This document shows, one piece after another, positions 41,466-50,036 of a stretch of DNA of 64,000 nt. Origin of the DNA: Kibdelosporangium banguiense. GTDB taxonomy: Bacteria; Actinomycetota; Actinomycetes; Mycobacteriales; Pseudonocardiaceae. Position numbers and translations under genes: made by a program. Where the stretch lies: positions 5,221,203 to 5,285,202 of the forward strand of contig NZ_JAGINW010000001.1 in NCBI RefSeq assembly GCF_017876405.1, given 5' to 3'. How positions within the stretch are numbered: the stretch's first letter is position 1; each line of letters opens with the position of its first letter. Under the pieces are notes generated by a model. That model ran no database searches. It saw only the letters and a program-made list of their open reading frames with translations, and was not told the origin of the DNA.

Positions 41466-43234
41466 CGCCGCACCGCCCGGTCCAGCAGGTCGAGGAACGA
41501 CCGGTTGAGCGCAGCGGTGTCCTTGGGCCGCATCGGGCGCCTGGACTGCAGCAGTGCGTGCACGTAAAGGGACTCCACGGTCAGCTCGGCCAACGCCGGG
41601 TCGGTCAGCTCGGAAAGCCGCCGCACAAGCGGGTTGCGGGTGTTGAGCACCAACTGCTGGCTCGCGGTGGACGCCGGCCCGGACAGCTGGCCCAGCAGCT
41701 GTGCCCACAACGGGTCGCTCTGTTCACTGATCTGCTCGGTGTCGCGGACGCGTTCGCGGTCGGCGTCGGTGATCAGCAACGCGGGCAGGGAGACCGGGTC
41801 GAACTCGCGCGGGACGGCCTCGCAGTCGTGCCGGTCGAGGACCGCGCCAGCGAGTTTGAGGCTTGCCTTCAGGTCCGCTTCGATCACCGGATCGGCGTTG
41901 TCCATGGTCGCCAGCAGTTCGCCGGGCACCACGCGCCGGGCCGCGGCGGCGCCGTCGACCTCGGTCAGGCGCTTCATCAGTTCGGCGTCGTAGGCGTATC
42001 CGGCGTTCAGCAGGCCGAGGCCTTGGGCCTGTGCGACCGGCGCGAGCTGACGGAACTCGTCCACGTCCGGGGTGTACAGCACGCTGGCGTACTTACGGCG
42101 GAACTGGCGCAGCGTCACGTGCCCGTCCGTGGTCTCGAACGGCAGCCAGTGTTCCACCAGGCGCAGCAGTTCGTCGTCCACGAGTGCCACGGACTTCATG
42201 CCCAGCTGGTGTTCGCCCAGCAGCCGCGTCGCGCGTTCCGGCTCGGTCGCGCCCAGCCGGACCAGCCAGTCCTTCAGCACGCTGCCGAGCTCGTCGCGTA
42301 CCGCCAGCAATGTCTCGTCCTGGTACAGCGCCTCACGACTCGCCGTGGGCCGCAGCGCGGACGTGTTCACCGCACAGCGCACGAAATACGCCCAGTCGGG
42401 GAGCAGGCCTTCGACGGAGTCACCGACCAGCATCTGCTTGAGGTAGATCCGGTGTGCCTGCCGCGAACCGGGATGCGCCGCGTCGGGCATCACGAACGCG
42501 GCACCGGTCAGTCCGACCGTGGGTACGTTCAGCGGCAGCACCTCGAACGGCCGGAACCCGAAAGTCCTTTCGCAGTAAGTGCTCATCCGGTCGTGGAAGT
42601 CGCCGTCCGGTTCGGCCGGCCGGCGCAGCCAGGGCAGCTCCGGCTGGGTCAGCCGCAGCTGGGCCACCAGCACCTCGACCGGCAGCAACTCGCCGAATTC
42701 CTTGGCCAGCGCGGTGACCATGTCCTGCTGCAGCCAGTGTTCGGCGTCGCGGCGTGGCACGAGCGTCACCGTGGTGCCGATCTCCGCGCGGGCCGAATCG
42801 TCGGCGACGACCTCGTAGGTGCCGTTGCCCTCGGCGGTCCACCGCACCGCCGGGCCGCCCTTGGCCGAGCGGCTGACCAGCCGGATCTCGTCGGCGACGA
42901 GGAAACAGGACAGCAGCCCGACGCCGAACTGGCCGAGGAAGTCCTGCCGCGCGAAGCCCAGTTCGTCCCGCTTGGAGGTCCGGCCCAGCGTGGACAGCAG
43001 CGTGTGCACCTCGTCCTCGGTCAGGCCGATGCCGCTGTCGGAGATCCGCAGCGTGCCGTCGCCGGTCTGCTCGGCCGGTTCGATCACGATCCGGGCCGGG
43101 CCCTCGCCGCGCGCGGTGATCGCGTCGGTCGCGTTCTGTAGCAGCTCCCGGACGTACACCCGGGGGCTGGAGTACAGGTGCTGGCTGAGCAGCTCGATGA
43201 TGCCGCGTAGATCGACACCGAACGATCGGGACAT
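41462..43234 (-). CDS. Hsp90-family ATPase (HtpG-like)
   Basis: 590 residues. The N-terminal GHKL ATPase has RELLQNATDAI (catalytic E30, Mg-binding N34), DSGIGLTEDEV (D66) and the lid GQFGVGLLSCF. The middle domain keeps the catalytic-loop arginine in RPTASREALYQDE. The C-terminal third is poorly like HtpG. It diverges from housekeeping HtpG (VRELLQNATDA instead of IRELISNASDA) and belongs to the short actinobacterial 'HSP90 family protein' group. Overlaps the TPR gene (ATGA). No clear Shine-Dalgarno precedes ATG 43234. Divergent from pheS. Confidence 0.85.
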   Translation of the reverse strand: MSRSFGVDLRGIIELLSQHLYSSPRVYVRELLQNATDAITARGEGPARIVIEPAEQTGDGTLRISDSGIGLTEDEVHTLLSTLGRTSKRDELGFARQDFLGQFGVGLLSCFLVADEIRLVSRSAKGGPAVRWTAEGNGTYEVVADDSARAEIGTTVTLVPRRDAEHWLQQDMVTALAKEFGELLPVEVLVAQLRLTQPELPWLRRPAEPDGDFHDRMSTYCERTFGFRPFEVLPLNVPTVGLTGAAFVMPDAAHPGSRQAHRIYLKQMLVGDSVEGLLPDWAYFVRCAVNTSALRPTASREALYQDETLLAVRDELGSVLKDWLVRLGATEPERATRLLGEHQLGMKSVALVDDELLRLVEHWLPFETTDGHVTLRQFRRKYASVLYTPDVDEFRQLAPVAQAQGLGLLNAGYAYDAELMKRLTEVDGAAAARRVVPGELLATMDNADPVIEADLKASLKLAGAVLDRHDCEAVPREFDPVSLPALLITDADRERVRDTEQISEQSDPLWAQLLGQLSGPASTASQQLVLNTRNPLVRRLSELTDPALAELTVESLYVHALLQSRRPMRPKDTAALNRSFLDLLDRAVRR

Positions 43235-43457
43235 AAGTGCGTGCTGACCTCGAAGTTATGGGAACTTCCGCAAGGACGTCACTCTATCGGGCGAGTAGCC
43301 GTGCCGTTACCGGACGGTCCGGATGGGCCCAGAAGCGACCTAATGAGTTGCACTGAGTGCCGGTCGCCTACGATCGTTGGGCTACCGACGTTGCCATACG
43401 GCCATGACGGCCGGGCGAACACACGCTCTCGCGGACCCGAGGAGATGTCCAGCACCG

Positions 43458-44528
43458 ATGTCCGGAGCCAACGACCCCTACGACCCGAAAGAGGTCGCGG
43501 CGCTCGCGCCGGAGACGCTACAGCAGGCGGTCGACAAGGCTAAGGCCGAGTTTTCCGCCGCTGACAGCCTTGACGCGCTGGCCGGCGTCAAGCCGGCGCA
43601 CCTGGGCGACAAGTCACCGTTGCTGGTCGCCCGCCGGGAGATCGGCGCGCTGCCGCCCAAGGCCCGTTCCGAGGCCGGTAAGCGCGTGAACGAGGCGCAG
43701 GCTGCTGTGAAGGCCGCTTTCGACGAGCGCCGCGCCCAGCTTGAGATCGAGCGCGACGAACGAGTGCTGCGTGACGAGGCCGTCGACGTGACGCTGCCGT
43801 GGGACCGCGTTCCCGTGGGCGCGCGGCACCCGGTCAGCACGCTCTCCGAGCTGATCGCCGACGTGTTCGTCGGCATGGGCTACGAGGTCGCCGAAGGCCC
43901 CGAGGTCGAGGCCGAGTGGTTCAACTTCGACGCGCTGAACTTCGTGCCCGACCACCCGGCCCGCACGATGTCGGACACGTTCTACATCGCGCCGGCCGAC
44001 TCGGGCCTGGTGCTGCGCACGCACACCTCGCCGGTGCAGGTCCGCTCGCTGCTGGACCGGGAGCTGCCGGTCTACGTGGTGTGCCCGGGCCGCACGTACC
44101 GCACCGACGAGATCGACGCCACCCACCTGCCGGTGTTCAACCAGGTCGAAGGCCTGGCCGTGGACAAGGGCATCACGATGGCGCACCTGAAGGGCACCCT
44201 GGACCACTTCGCCCGCGCGATGTTCGGGCCGGAGTCCAGGACCCGTTTCCGGCCGAACTTCTTCCCGTTCACCGAGCCGTCGGCCGAGGTGGACGTGTGG
44301 TTCCCGGAGAAGAAGGGCGGCGCGGGCTGGGTCGAGTGGGGCGGCTGCGGCATGGTCGACCCCAACGTGCTGCGGGCCTGCGGCGTGGACACCGACGTGT
44401 ACTCCGGCTTCGCGTTCGGCATGGGCATCGACCGGACGCTGCAGTTCCGCAACGGCATTCCGGACATGCGCGACATGGTTGAAGGGGATGTCCGCTTCAC
44501 CACGGCATTCGGAACGGAGGCGGAGTGA
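43458..44528 (+). CDS. pheS: Phenylalanyl-tRNA synthetase alpha subunit
   Basis: 356 residues from ATG 43458 (GAGGAGA upstream); an in-frame TTG at 43377 adds unconserved residues. An N-terminal coiled-coil region is followed by the class II core: motif 1 near ADVFVGMGYEVAEGPEVE, motif 2 PVYVVCPGRTYRTDEIDATH, and motif 3 FAFGMGIDRTLQFRNGI. Catalytic subunit of the alpha2-beta2 enzyme. Overlaps pheT by GTGA. Confidence 0.97.
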   Translation: MSGANDPYDPKEVAALAPETLQQAVDKAKAEFSAADSLDALAGVKPAHLGDKSPLLVARREIGALPPKARSEAGKRVNEAQAAVKAAFDERRAQLEIERDERVLRDEAVDVTLPWDRVPVGARHPVSTLSELIADVFVGMGYEVAEGPEVEAEWFNFDALNFVPDHPARTMSDTFYIAPADSGLVLRTHTSPVQVRSLLDRELPVYVVCPGRTYRTDEIDATHLPVFNQVEGLAVDKGITMAHLKGTLDHFARAMFGPESRTRFRPNFFPFTEPSAEVDVWFPEKKGGAGWVEWGGCGMVDPNVLRACGVDTDVYSGFAFGMGIDRTLQFRNGIPDMRDMVEGDVRFTTAFGTEAE

Positions 44529-47023
44529 AGATCCCGCTGTCCTGGCTCAAGTCCTACGTCGACGTCCCGGACTCGCTCACGCCCGGCCAGATCTCCGAAG
44601 CGCTGGTCAGCCTGGGTTTCGAGGTCGAGGAGATGCGCGCGCTCGACGACGTGACCGGTCCGCTGGTGATCGGCCGTGTCGTGCAGGTCGAAGAGCTCAC
44701 CGACTTCAAGAAGCCGATCCGCTGGGTCCAGGTCGACGTCGGCGACGGTGACGACGAGGACGAAGCCAACCCCGAGACGCGCGGCGTCATCTGCGGCGCC
44801 ACCAACTTCAACGAGGGCGACCTCGTTGTCGTCGCGCTGCCCGGTGCTGTGCTGCCCGGTGGGTTCGCGATCTCCGCGCGCAAGACGTACGGCCGCACGT
44901 CCAACGGCATGATCTGCTCGGCGCGTGAACTCGGCCTCGGTGAAGACCACACCGGGATCCTGGTGCTGCCCAGCGGCGAGGCCAGCCCGGGTGACGACGC
45001 CGCGCCGCTGCTCGGCCTGGACGACACCGTCATCGACCTGGAGATCACGCCGGACCGCGGGTACGCGATGTCGGTGCGTGGTCTGGCTCGTGAGCTGGCG
45101 TGCTCGTTCGAGACCACGCTCGTCGACCCGGCCGCGATCGCGGTGCCGGGCGCCGAGGGCGAAGCACACAACGTGCACATCGAGGACCAGCTGGGCTGCT
45201 CGCGGTTCGTCGTACGGCGGGTCACGGGTCTCGACCCGACATCGCCGACGCCGTGGTTCATCCGCAGGCGGCTGATGCTGTCGGGGATCCGCAGCATCTC
45301 GCTGGCCGTCGACGTGACGAACTACGTGATGCTCGAGACCGGCCAGCCGATGCACGCGTTCGACACCTCGTCGATCAAGGGCAACCTGGTCGTCCGGCGC
45401 GCGCTGCCGGGCGAGAAGCTGTCCACTTTGGACGACGTGGACCGTGCCCTGGACCCGGACGACATCGTGATCTCCGACGACACGGGCCCGATCTCGCTGG
45501 CCGGCGTGATGGGCGGCGCGTCCACCGAAGTCCGCTCGGACAGCACCGACATCCTGCTTGAGGCGGCGGTCTGGGACCCGGCTTCGATCGCCCGCGCGGT
45601 GCGCCGGCACAAGCTGCCGAGTGAGGCCTCCAAGCGGTTCGAGCGTTCCGTGGACCCGGCTTTGGCGCCCACGGCTGCCGAGCTGGCCGCGAAGCTGCTG
45701 CGTGAGCACGGTGAGGCGCGCATCCAGCCGGGCCGGACCGACGTCGGCCGTCCCGAGCTGCCCGGCCCGGTGACCATGGCGATCGACCTGCCCGACCGCG
45801 TCGCGGGGATCAACTACCCGCGTGGCGTGACCGCGCGGCGGCTGAGCCAGATCGGCTGCAACGTCGAGGTGACCACGACCGAGGCCGGTCGTGCCGCGGT
45901 GATCGCGACCCCGCCGACGTGGCGTCCGGACCTGACCCGTCCGGCCGACCTGGTCGAGGAAGTGCTGCGGCTGGAGGGGTATCACACGATCCCGTCCGTG
46001 CTGCCCACCGCACCGGCCGGTCGCGGCCTGACCGCGACGCAGCGCCGCCGCCGGGCCGTGTCCCGCACGCTCGCCGACGTCGGCTACGTCGAGGTCAACC
46101 CGATGACGTTCGTGTCCCCCGAGATCTGGGACCAGTTCGGGCTTGAGGCCGACGACGTGCGGCGGCAGACCGTGAAGGTCATCAACCCGCTCGAGGCCGA
46201 GCGCAACGAGATGGCCACGACATTGCTGCCTGGTTTGCTGGAGGCGTTGGCACGCAACGTTTCCCGGGGCATCCGGGACGTTTCGCTGTTCCACGTCGGC
46301 CAGGTCGTACTGCCGAAGGCGCAGCAGGTCCCGGTGCCTTCGGTCGCCGTCGACCAGCGCCCGACCGATGCCGAGATCGCGACCCTGAAAGCCGCTCTGC
46401 CGCAGCAGCCCGTGCACGTGGCCGTTGTGCTGACCGGCAACCGGCAGCGTCCAGGCTGGTGGGGCAAGGGCGAGCCGGCAACGTGGGCGGACGCCGTCCA
46501 GGCCGCGCACGACGTCGCCGCCGCTGCGGGCGTCGAGCTGACCGTTCGGGCCGGCTCGTTGATGCCGTGGCACCCAGGCCGCTGCGCCGAACTGCGCGTC
46601 GGTGACTGGCCGGTCGGGCATGCGGGCGAACTGCACCCGAAGGTCATCGAGGCGTTGGGCCTGCCCAAGCGCACCTGCGCGATGGAGCTCGACCTCGACG
46701 CCCTGCCGATCCAGAAGCACCGCCCGGCACCGTTGGTCTCGCCGTACCCGCCGGTCCTGCTGGACCTCGCCCTGGTGATCGACTCGTCGGTCCCGGTCGC
46801 CGAGGTCGCCGAGGCGCTGCGCTCCGGCGGCGGCGACCTGCTGGAAGACCTGCAGCTGTTCGACGTCTACACCGGAGAGCAGGTCGGCGAAGGCAAGCGC
46901 TCGCTTGCGTACTCGCTGCGTTTCCGCGCCGCGGACCGGACACTGACTTCGGAAGAGGCTTCGGCCGCAAAACAAGCCGCGCTCGCGGTGGTTTCCGAGC
47001 GTTTCGGCGCCACACTGCGTTGA
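44525..47023 (+). CDS. pheT: Phenylalanyl-tRNA synthetase beta subunit
   Basis: 832 residues from GTG 44525. Begins with the MKIPLSWLKSYVD stretch usual for PheT. A tRNA-binding EMAP-like domain lies at about 40-160, followed by the B3/B4 editing domain (around 210-390, DVTNYVMLETGQPMHAFD) and the B5 domain. The core shows EVLRLEGYHTIPS, and the C-terminal ferredoxin-like anticodon-binding domain begins near 740 (YPPVLLDLALVIDSSVPVAE). Translationally coupled to pheS. Confidence 0.97.
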   Translation: MKIPLSWLKSYVDVPDSLTPGQISEALVSLGFEVEEMRALDDVTGPLVIGRVVQVEELTDFKKPIRWVQVDVGDGDDEDEANPETRGVICGATNFNEGDLVVVALPGAVLPGGFAISARKTYGRTSNGMICSARELGLGEDHTGILVLPSGEASPGDDAAPLLGLDDTVIDLEITPDRGYAMSVRGLARELACSFETTLVDPAAIAVPGAEGEAHNVHIEDQLGCSRFVVRRVTGLDPTSPTPWFIRRRLMLSGIRSISLAVDVTNYVMLETGQPMHAFDTSSIKGNLVVRRALPGEKLSTLDDVDRALDPDDIVISDDTGPISLAGVMGGASTEVRSDSTDILLEAAVWDPASIARAVRRHKLPSEASKRFERSVDPALAPTAAELAAKLLREHGEARIQPGRTDVGRPELPGPVTMAIDLPDRVAGINYPRGVTARRLSQIGCNVEVTTTEAGRAAVIATPPTWRPDLTRPADLVEEVLRLEGYHTIPSVLPTAPAGRGLTATQRRRRAVSRTLADVGYVEVNPMTFVSPEIWDQFGLEADDVRRQTVKVINPLEAERNEMATTLLPGLLEALARNVSRGIRDVSLFHVGQVVLPKAQQVPVPSVAVDQRPTDAEIATLKAALPQQPVHVAVVLTGNRQRPGWWGKGEPATWADAVQAAHDVAAAAGVELTVRAGSLMPWHPGRCAELRVGDWPVGHAGELHPKVIEALGLPKRTCAMELDLDALPIQKHRPAPLVSPYPPVLLDLALVIDSSVPVAEVAEALRSGGGDLLEDLQLFDVYTGEQVGEGKRSLAYSLRFRAADRTLTSEEASAAKQAALAVVSERFGATLR

Positions 47024-47027
47024 TGGT

Positions 47028-47074
47028 CAGAAGAGTCGCTCTCGTGCCGCTGTCGCGCGAGAGCGACTCTTCTG
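47028..47074 (+). terminator. pheST terminator
   Basis: CAGAAGAGTCGCTCTCG (47028-47044) and CGAGAGCGACTCTTCTG (47058-47074) pair perfectly over 17 bp around a 13-nt loop, starting 5 nt after the pheT stop. No T-tract follows. Confidence 0.85.
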
Positions 47075-47095
47075 CTTAGTGGGTAGTTTCTGCGC

Positions 47096-47776
47096 ATGAA
47101 CAAGCGACTGGTGTCCGCCGTCCGCGCCGGGCTGGCGGAGCTCGCGGACCCGGCCAAGGCGCCAGGCATGCAGCAGTATATGAAGTCCGAAATGCCATAC
47201 CGCGGCGTGGCCAAGCCCGAACGTGCCGTCCTGGCAAAGCAGTTGTTCGCCGATCACCACCTGGCGGACGCGGACGACCTGGCCGAGACAACCCTGGAGC
47301 TGTGGCGCGGGGCGAAGTACCGCGAGGAACGCTACGTCGCCATCGACCTCACCGGCCACCGCCGCTACGCCCGCTGGCAGAACGCCACGCTCTTGCCGCT
47401 CTACGAGGAAATGATCGTCTCTGGCGCGTGGTGGGACTACGTCGACGAGATCGCGATCCGCCGCGTCGGCCCGATCCTGCGCGGCGAGCCAGACCTGGTC
47501 ACACCCATCATGCGCGCCTGGTCAGTCGACCAGGATCTCTGGCGGCGCCGCACGTCGGTCATCTGCCAGGTCGGCGCCAAACTCGACACCGACACAGACC
47601 TGCTGGCCGAGACCATCGAAGTGAACATCGCCGACAAGGATTTCTTTCTCCGCAAGGGAATCGGCTGGGCCTTGCGTCAGCATTCCAAAGTAGACCCAGG
47701 CTGGGTACGCGCTTTCGTCGACGCTCACCCGTCCCTGTCCCCGCTGTCCCGGCGGGAAGCGACCAAGTACGTTTAG
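47096..47776 (+). CDS. AlkD-like DNA alkylation repair protein
   Basis: 226 residues of HEAT-like helical repeats. The AlkD active-site region is present: SGAWWDYVDEIA with W113-D114 in the position of the catalytic Trp-Asp, later WRRRTSVICQ and FFLRKGIGWALRQHSK, containing the second conserved tryptophan. AlkD-type glycosylases remove N3/N7-alkylated bases without flipping them. It starts 21 nt after the pheST terminator, so it has its own promoter or weak readthrough. The 116-bp dispersed repeat follows. Confidence 0.85.
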   Translation: MNKRLVSAVRAGLAELADPAKAPGMQQYMKSEMPYRGVAKPERAVLAKQLFADHHLADADDLAETTLELWRGAKYREERYVAIDLTGHRRYARWQNATLLPLYEEMIVSGAWWDYVDEIAIRRVGPILRGEPDLVTPIMRAWSVDQDLWRRRTSVICQVGAKLDTDTDLLAETIEVNIADKDFFLRKGIGWALRQHSKVDPGWVRAFVDAHPSLSPLSRREATKYV

Positions 47777-47796
47777 GCTGTGTATCGACGTCGACG

Positions 47797-47912
47797 GGAT
47801 GAACCCGTGCGAATGGTCCGTTCGCACGGGTTCACCCCGCTTGGGCGGAACTGTTGGCAGGGTCGCGATCGTTCCGTAGTTGAAGTCGTGCACGGGGAGG
47901 AGGCAGAGGCCC
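47797..47912 (-). repeat. Dispersed 116-bp repeat, copy 2
   Basis: Reverse complement matches 7220-7335 at 110 of 116 bases. The hairpin end is retained: TGAACCCGTGCGAA (47800-47813) pairs with TTCGCACGGGTTCA (47821-47834), loop TGGTCCG. Again it lies just 3' of a gene end (47776), with the hairpin nearest the stop codon here. Confidence 0.85.
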
Positions 47913-47953
47913 GGACGAATCTCGATGGCGAAGACCCGCTCTCGATGTAGACG

Positions 47954-48003
47954 AACCGCCACGTCTGCCAGGACTTGGCCCCGGTCCGTTCGAACTGGAC
48001 GCC
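47954..48003 (-). pseudogene. Decayed duplicate fragment of the downstream permease gene
   Basis: 45 of 50 bases match 48491-48540, in the same orientation, inside the membrane-protein gene at 48175-48717. In that frame it reads VQFERTGAKSWQTWRF, against VQLERTGAISWQTWRL in the intact gene. The surrounding sequence no longer matches. It is probably the remnant of a tandem duplication or of a second paralogue. Confidence 0.7.
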
Positions 48004-48011
48004 ACAAGCCC

Positions 48012-48190
48012 CACCCGCGAGGCCCTAACCGCGGAGCCCGCCCCAACCGAGAGGCGCCAATGGCGAGGGCCAACCCCCAAACTGCGAGGGCCCACCCGCG
48101 AGACCTACGCTCGGTACATGCCCTAGCCGCGAGGGCCAGCCCCAACTGCGAGGGGCCTAACCGCGAGGGGCACCCTAACCGCGAGGCCCG
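48012..48190. repeat. Irregular short-unit array (CCGCGAGG family)
   Basis: About ten copies of a 16-30 nt unit, with cores such as ACCCGCGAGGCCCTAA, ACTGCGAGGGCC and CTAACCGCGAGGGGC, occur without fixed spacing. The array runs up to and slightly into the 3' end of the permease gene, whose last codons (RGPRG) come from a unit. On the minus strand the unit reads CCTCGCGGTTAGG. Confidence 0.65.
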
Positions 48191-48717
48191 CGGGAGAGGT
48201 AAACGCCTGCCCCGACGACCCCGAGGACGGACGCCACGGCGGTGGCTGTCCCGGATTGCGTCGGCTGGATCATCCACATGAGCGCCTCCTCGTCAGCGAT
48301 CGGGAACACGGCGGCGATGGCGCACCAGACGAAGGGCGCGACCCAGGCCAGCTGGCTACCCAGGACGGTGGCGCTGAGCGCGCCCAGCCCGGTCAGCCCG
48401 GCTGTGTCGCGCAGGATGATCCCGAAGGTGCCGAGGCCGGCGGCGACCGTCAGGCCTGTCACCACCGCGATGACGATCACCAGGTGGCAGAGCCGCCACG
48501 TCTGCCAGGAGATGGCCCCGGTCCGTTCGAGCTGGACGTCGGCCCCGCCCAGACCGACCACGCCGGCGCTGACGCCCAGCCCGATGAGTATCGACAACAG
48601 TCGCAGATCGGCTGTGTCGAGTGCTGCTGCGCCAAGGGTTCCGGCCACGGTCGCGGCCAGAGCCGCTGGGACGAAACGGGATCGGGTGTACAGCGTGACC
48701 AGGCGCAGGCTCAGCAT
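48175..48717 (-). CDS. ABC transporter-associated membrane protein (second permease)
   Basis: 180 residues from ATG 48717, which overlaps the stop of the preceding permease gene. About five membrane segments (LAATVAGTLGAAAL, LSILIGLGVSAGVVGLG, LVIVIAVVTGLTVAAGL, LAWVAPFVWCAIAAVFP, and the C-terminal one). No family signature recognised. As last gene of the sigma/anti-sigma/ABC operon it is probably part of the exporter complex. The final residues lie in repeat-derived sequence. Confidence 0.7.
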   Translation of the reverse strand: MLSLRLVTLYTRSRFVPAALAATVAGTLGAAALDTADLRLLSILIGLGVSAGVVGLGGADVQLERTGAISWQTWRLCHLVIVIAVVTGLTVAAGLGTFGIILRDTAGLTGLGALSATVLGSQLAWVAPFVWCAIAAVFPIADEEALMWMIQPTQSGTATAVASVLGVVGAGVYLSRGPRG

Positions 48718-50036
48718 CGGTACGCCTGGGCGCGCAGTCCGGCGACCCGGGCGGCCTGCTGATCGGCGGGCAACGACCGCAGAGACTGCCACAACGACTC
48801 GGCTCGTGCGGCGACGTCGGGCGGCATCGGCCGGGACTTGCGGACGCCGGCCAGTTCACCGTCGAACCACGACGCGATGACGGCGCGTCGAGCCATGTCT
48901 GCTGCGTAGTCCGATTCGGGGCAGTTCTGTTCCGGGCCGGCGAGCATGGTTCGTCTGCTGTCGGCGGTGAACTCGAAGTCGTCGAGCTGCGCGTAGATCA
49001 CGTCGGGCGACAGGTCGCCGGGTGGCCCGGAGATGTTGCGGGAACGCATGGACTCCACCACCGAGGTGGGCTGTGGCGCGGGAAGCCTGGCCAGCGCGGC
49101 GAGTACCTCCCGCGCCGGGGTGGCCAGCTCGTCCAGTTGGTCCTCGTGCAGCCGCGACACGCAGACCCGGGGAGCTCCCGGAGCGCAGACCAGAGCGACC
49201 GCTTCGGTATCGCGGATCACAACCTGGTCCGGCCGGGAAGGCAGGAGCGGAAGCACGATCGCCGCGCCCACGATCACCGGGAGCGGGGCAAGCAACCGCG
49301 CCTGCCGCCCGGAAAACCCGGAAAGCGCGAACAGGGCGAACCCGGTCAGCCCCAACGCCACGAACCACACCATCTGCAGCACGCTCACCATCGTGGCGAT
49401 GGTGTCGAACGCGTTGCGGGCGTTCTCCAGGGCCGGCCCCAGCAACGCCACCTGTTGCGACACGGATCCGGCAATGTTCGAGCCGGTGCCTGGCGAGCCG
49501 ATGCTCGTGACGACCATCGCGACCAGTCCGGCCACCCCGAGCACCGGCGCGGTCAGCACAAACGGCAGCACGCGGCCGATTCCCATACCGACCAACGCGC
49601 CCGCGATCAGCGAGAGGAACCCCACCAGCAGGATCGGCACCCAGCCGAAGTCGTTGAAGGACGTGTTGCCGATCACCTGGACCGCCCCGACCAGGAACAG
49701 CACCAGGTAGGCCCCGACCAGGCCGATGCACATGGCCAGCACCGGTGGCAGGACGCGGAGTACCGCCGGGCGTGGAACCGTCGCCAGTAGTTCGTCCATC
49801 TTGGACCGGTGGTCTCGGCGTCCCTGCCACGCGCCTGCGGCCAACGCCACCGGCCACAGCAACATCAGGTGATAACGCAGCCACCGGGCCAGGTTCGTCC
49901 ATTCCTCGGTCCAGTCCTCGGCGCCCTTGGCCCAAGGTCCGGGGAACCCGTAGAGCAGTACGAGCGCGAGGACGAGCGTGAGCCCTCCGGTCCACAACGC
50001 CGCCGAGCGGCGCAGTTCGATCAGCAGAGTCCTCAT
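48711..50036 (-). CDS. ABC transporter permease with large extracytoplasmic part
   Basis: 441 residues from ATG 50036 (ATGA overlap with the ATPase gene). Seven or so membrane segments in the first 300 residues in ABC-2-like arrangement (SAALWTGGLTLVLALVLLYG at the N-terminus, then an AWQGRRDHRSKMDELLATVPRP cytoplasmic loop). A soluble C-terminal domain of about 150 residues with several cysteines follows. Substrate unknown. The loop with SKMDELL resembles bacitracin/lantibiotic-type exporter permeases, but this is weak evidence. Confidence 0.75.
   Translation of the reverse strand: MRTLLIELRRSAALWTGGLTLVLALVLLYGFPGPWAKGAEDWTEEWTNLARWLRYHLMLLWPVALAAGAWQGRRDHRSKMDELLATVPRPAVLRVLPPVLAMCIGLVGAYLVLFLVGAVQVIGNTSFNDFGWVPILLVGFLSLIAGALVGMGIGRVLPFVLTAPVLGVAGLVAMVVTSIGSPGTGSNIAGSVSQQVALLGPALENARNAFDTIATMVSVLQMVWFVALGLTGFALFALSGFSGRQARLLAPLPVIVGAAIVLPLLPSRPDQVVIRDTEAVALVCAPGAPRVCVSRLHEDQLDELATPAREVLAALARLPAPQPTSVVESMRSRNISGPPGDLSPDVIYAQLDDFEFTADSRRTMLAGPEQNCPESDYAADMARRAVIASWFDGELAGVRKSRPMPPDVAARAESLWQSLRSLPADQQAARVAGLRAQAYRC

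Larger units (their letters stand above)
47777..48174. other. 398-bp gene-free stretch made of repeats and a decayed gene fragment
   Basis: Reading left to right: the reverse-oriented copy 2 of the 116-bp repeat (47797-47912), a 50-bp segment 90% identical to part of the adjacent permease gene (47954-48003), and an irregular array of about ten short units centred on CCGCGAGG. No convincing coding sequence or RNA gene is present. It looks like eroded intergenic DNA where duplication and short-repeat growth have occurred. Confidence 0.6.

Noticed and set aside
38685..41708. Longer version of the TPR gene running into the Hsp90-like gene
   Set aside because: The extra N-terminal residues are a shadow of the Hsp90-like gene. 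The ATGA overlap at 41462-41465 gives a clear start.
43614..46975. Very long minus-strand frames opposite pheS and pheT
   Set aside because: Such frames are an expected effect of high third-position GC in strongly coding genes; they have no domain or start signal.
48012..48190. Possible CRISPR array from the recurrent CCGCGAGG units
   Set aside because: Units are short, irregularly spaced and without uniform spacers, and no cas genes are present.
47522..48277. 251-codon minus-strand frame across the repeat-rich region
   Set aside because: It crosses the AlkD-like gene, the 116-bp repeat and the short-unit array. Similarity to the intact permease is in another frame, so it is not one gene.
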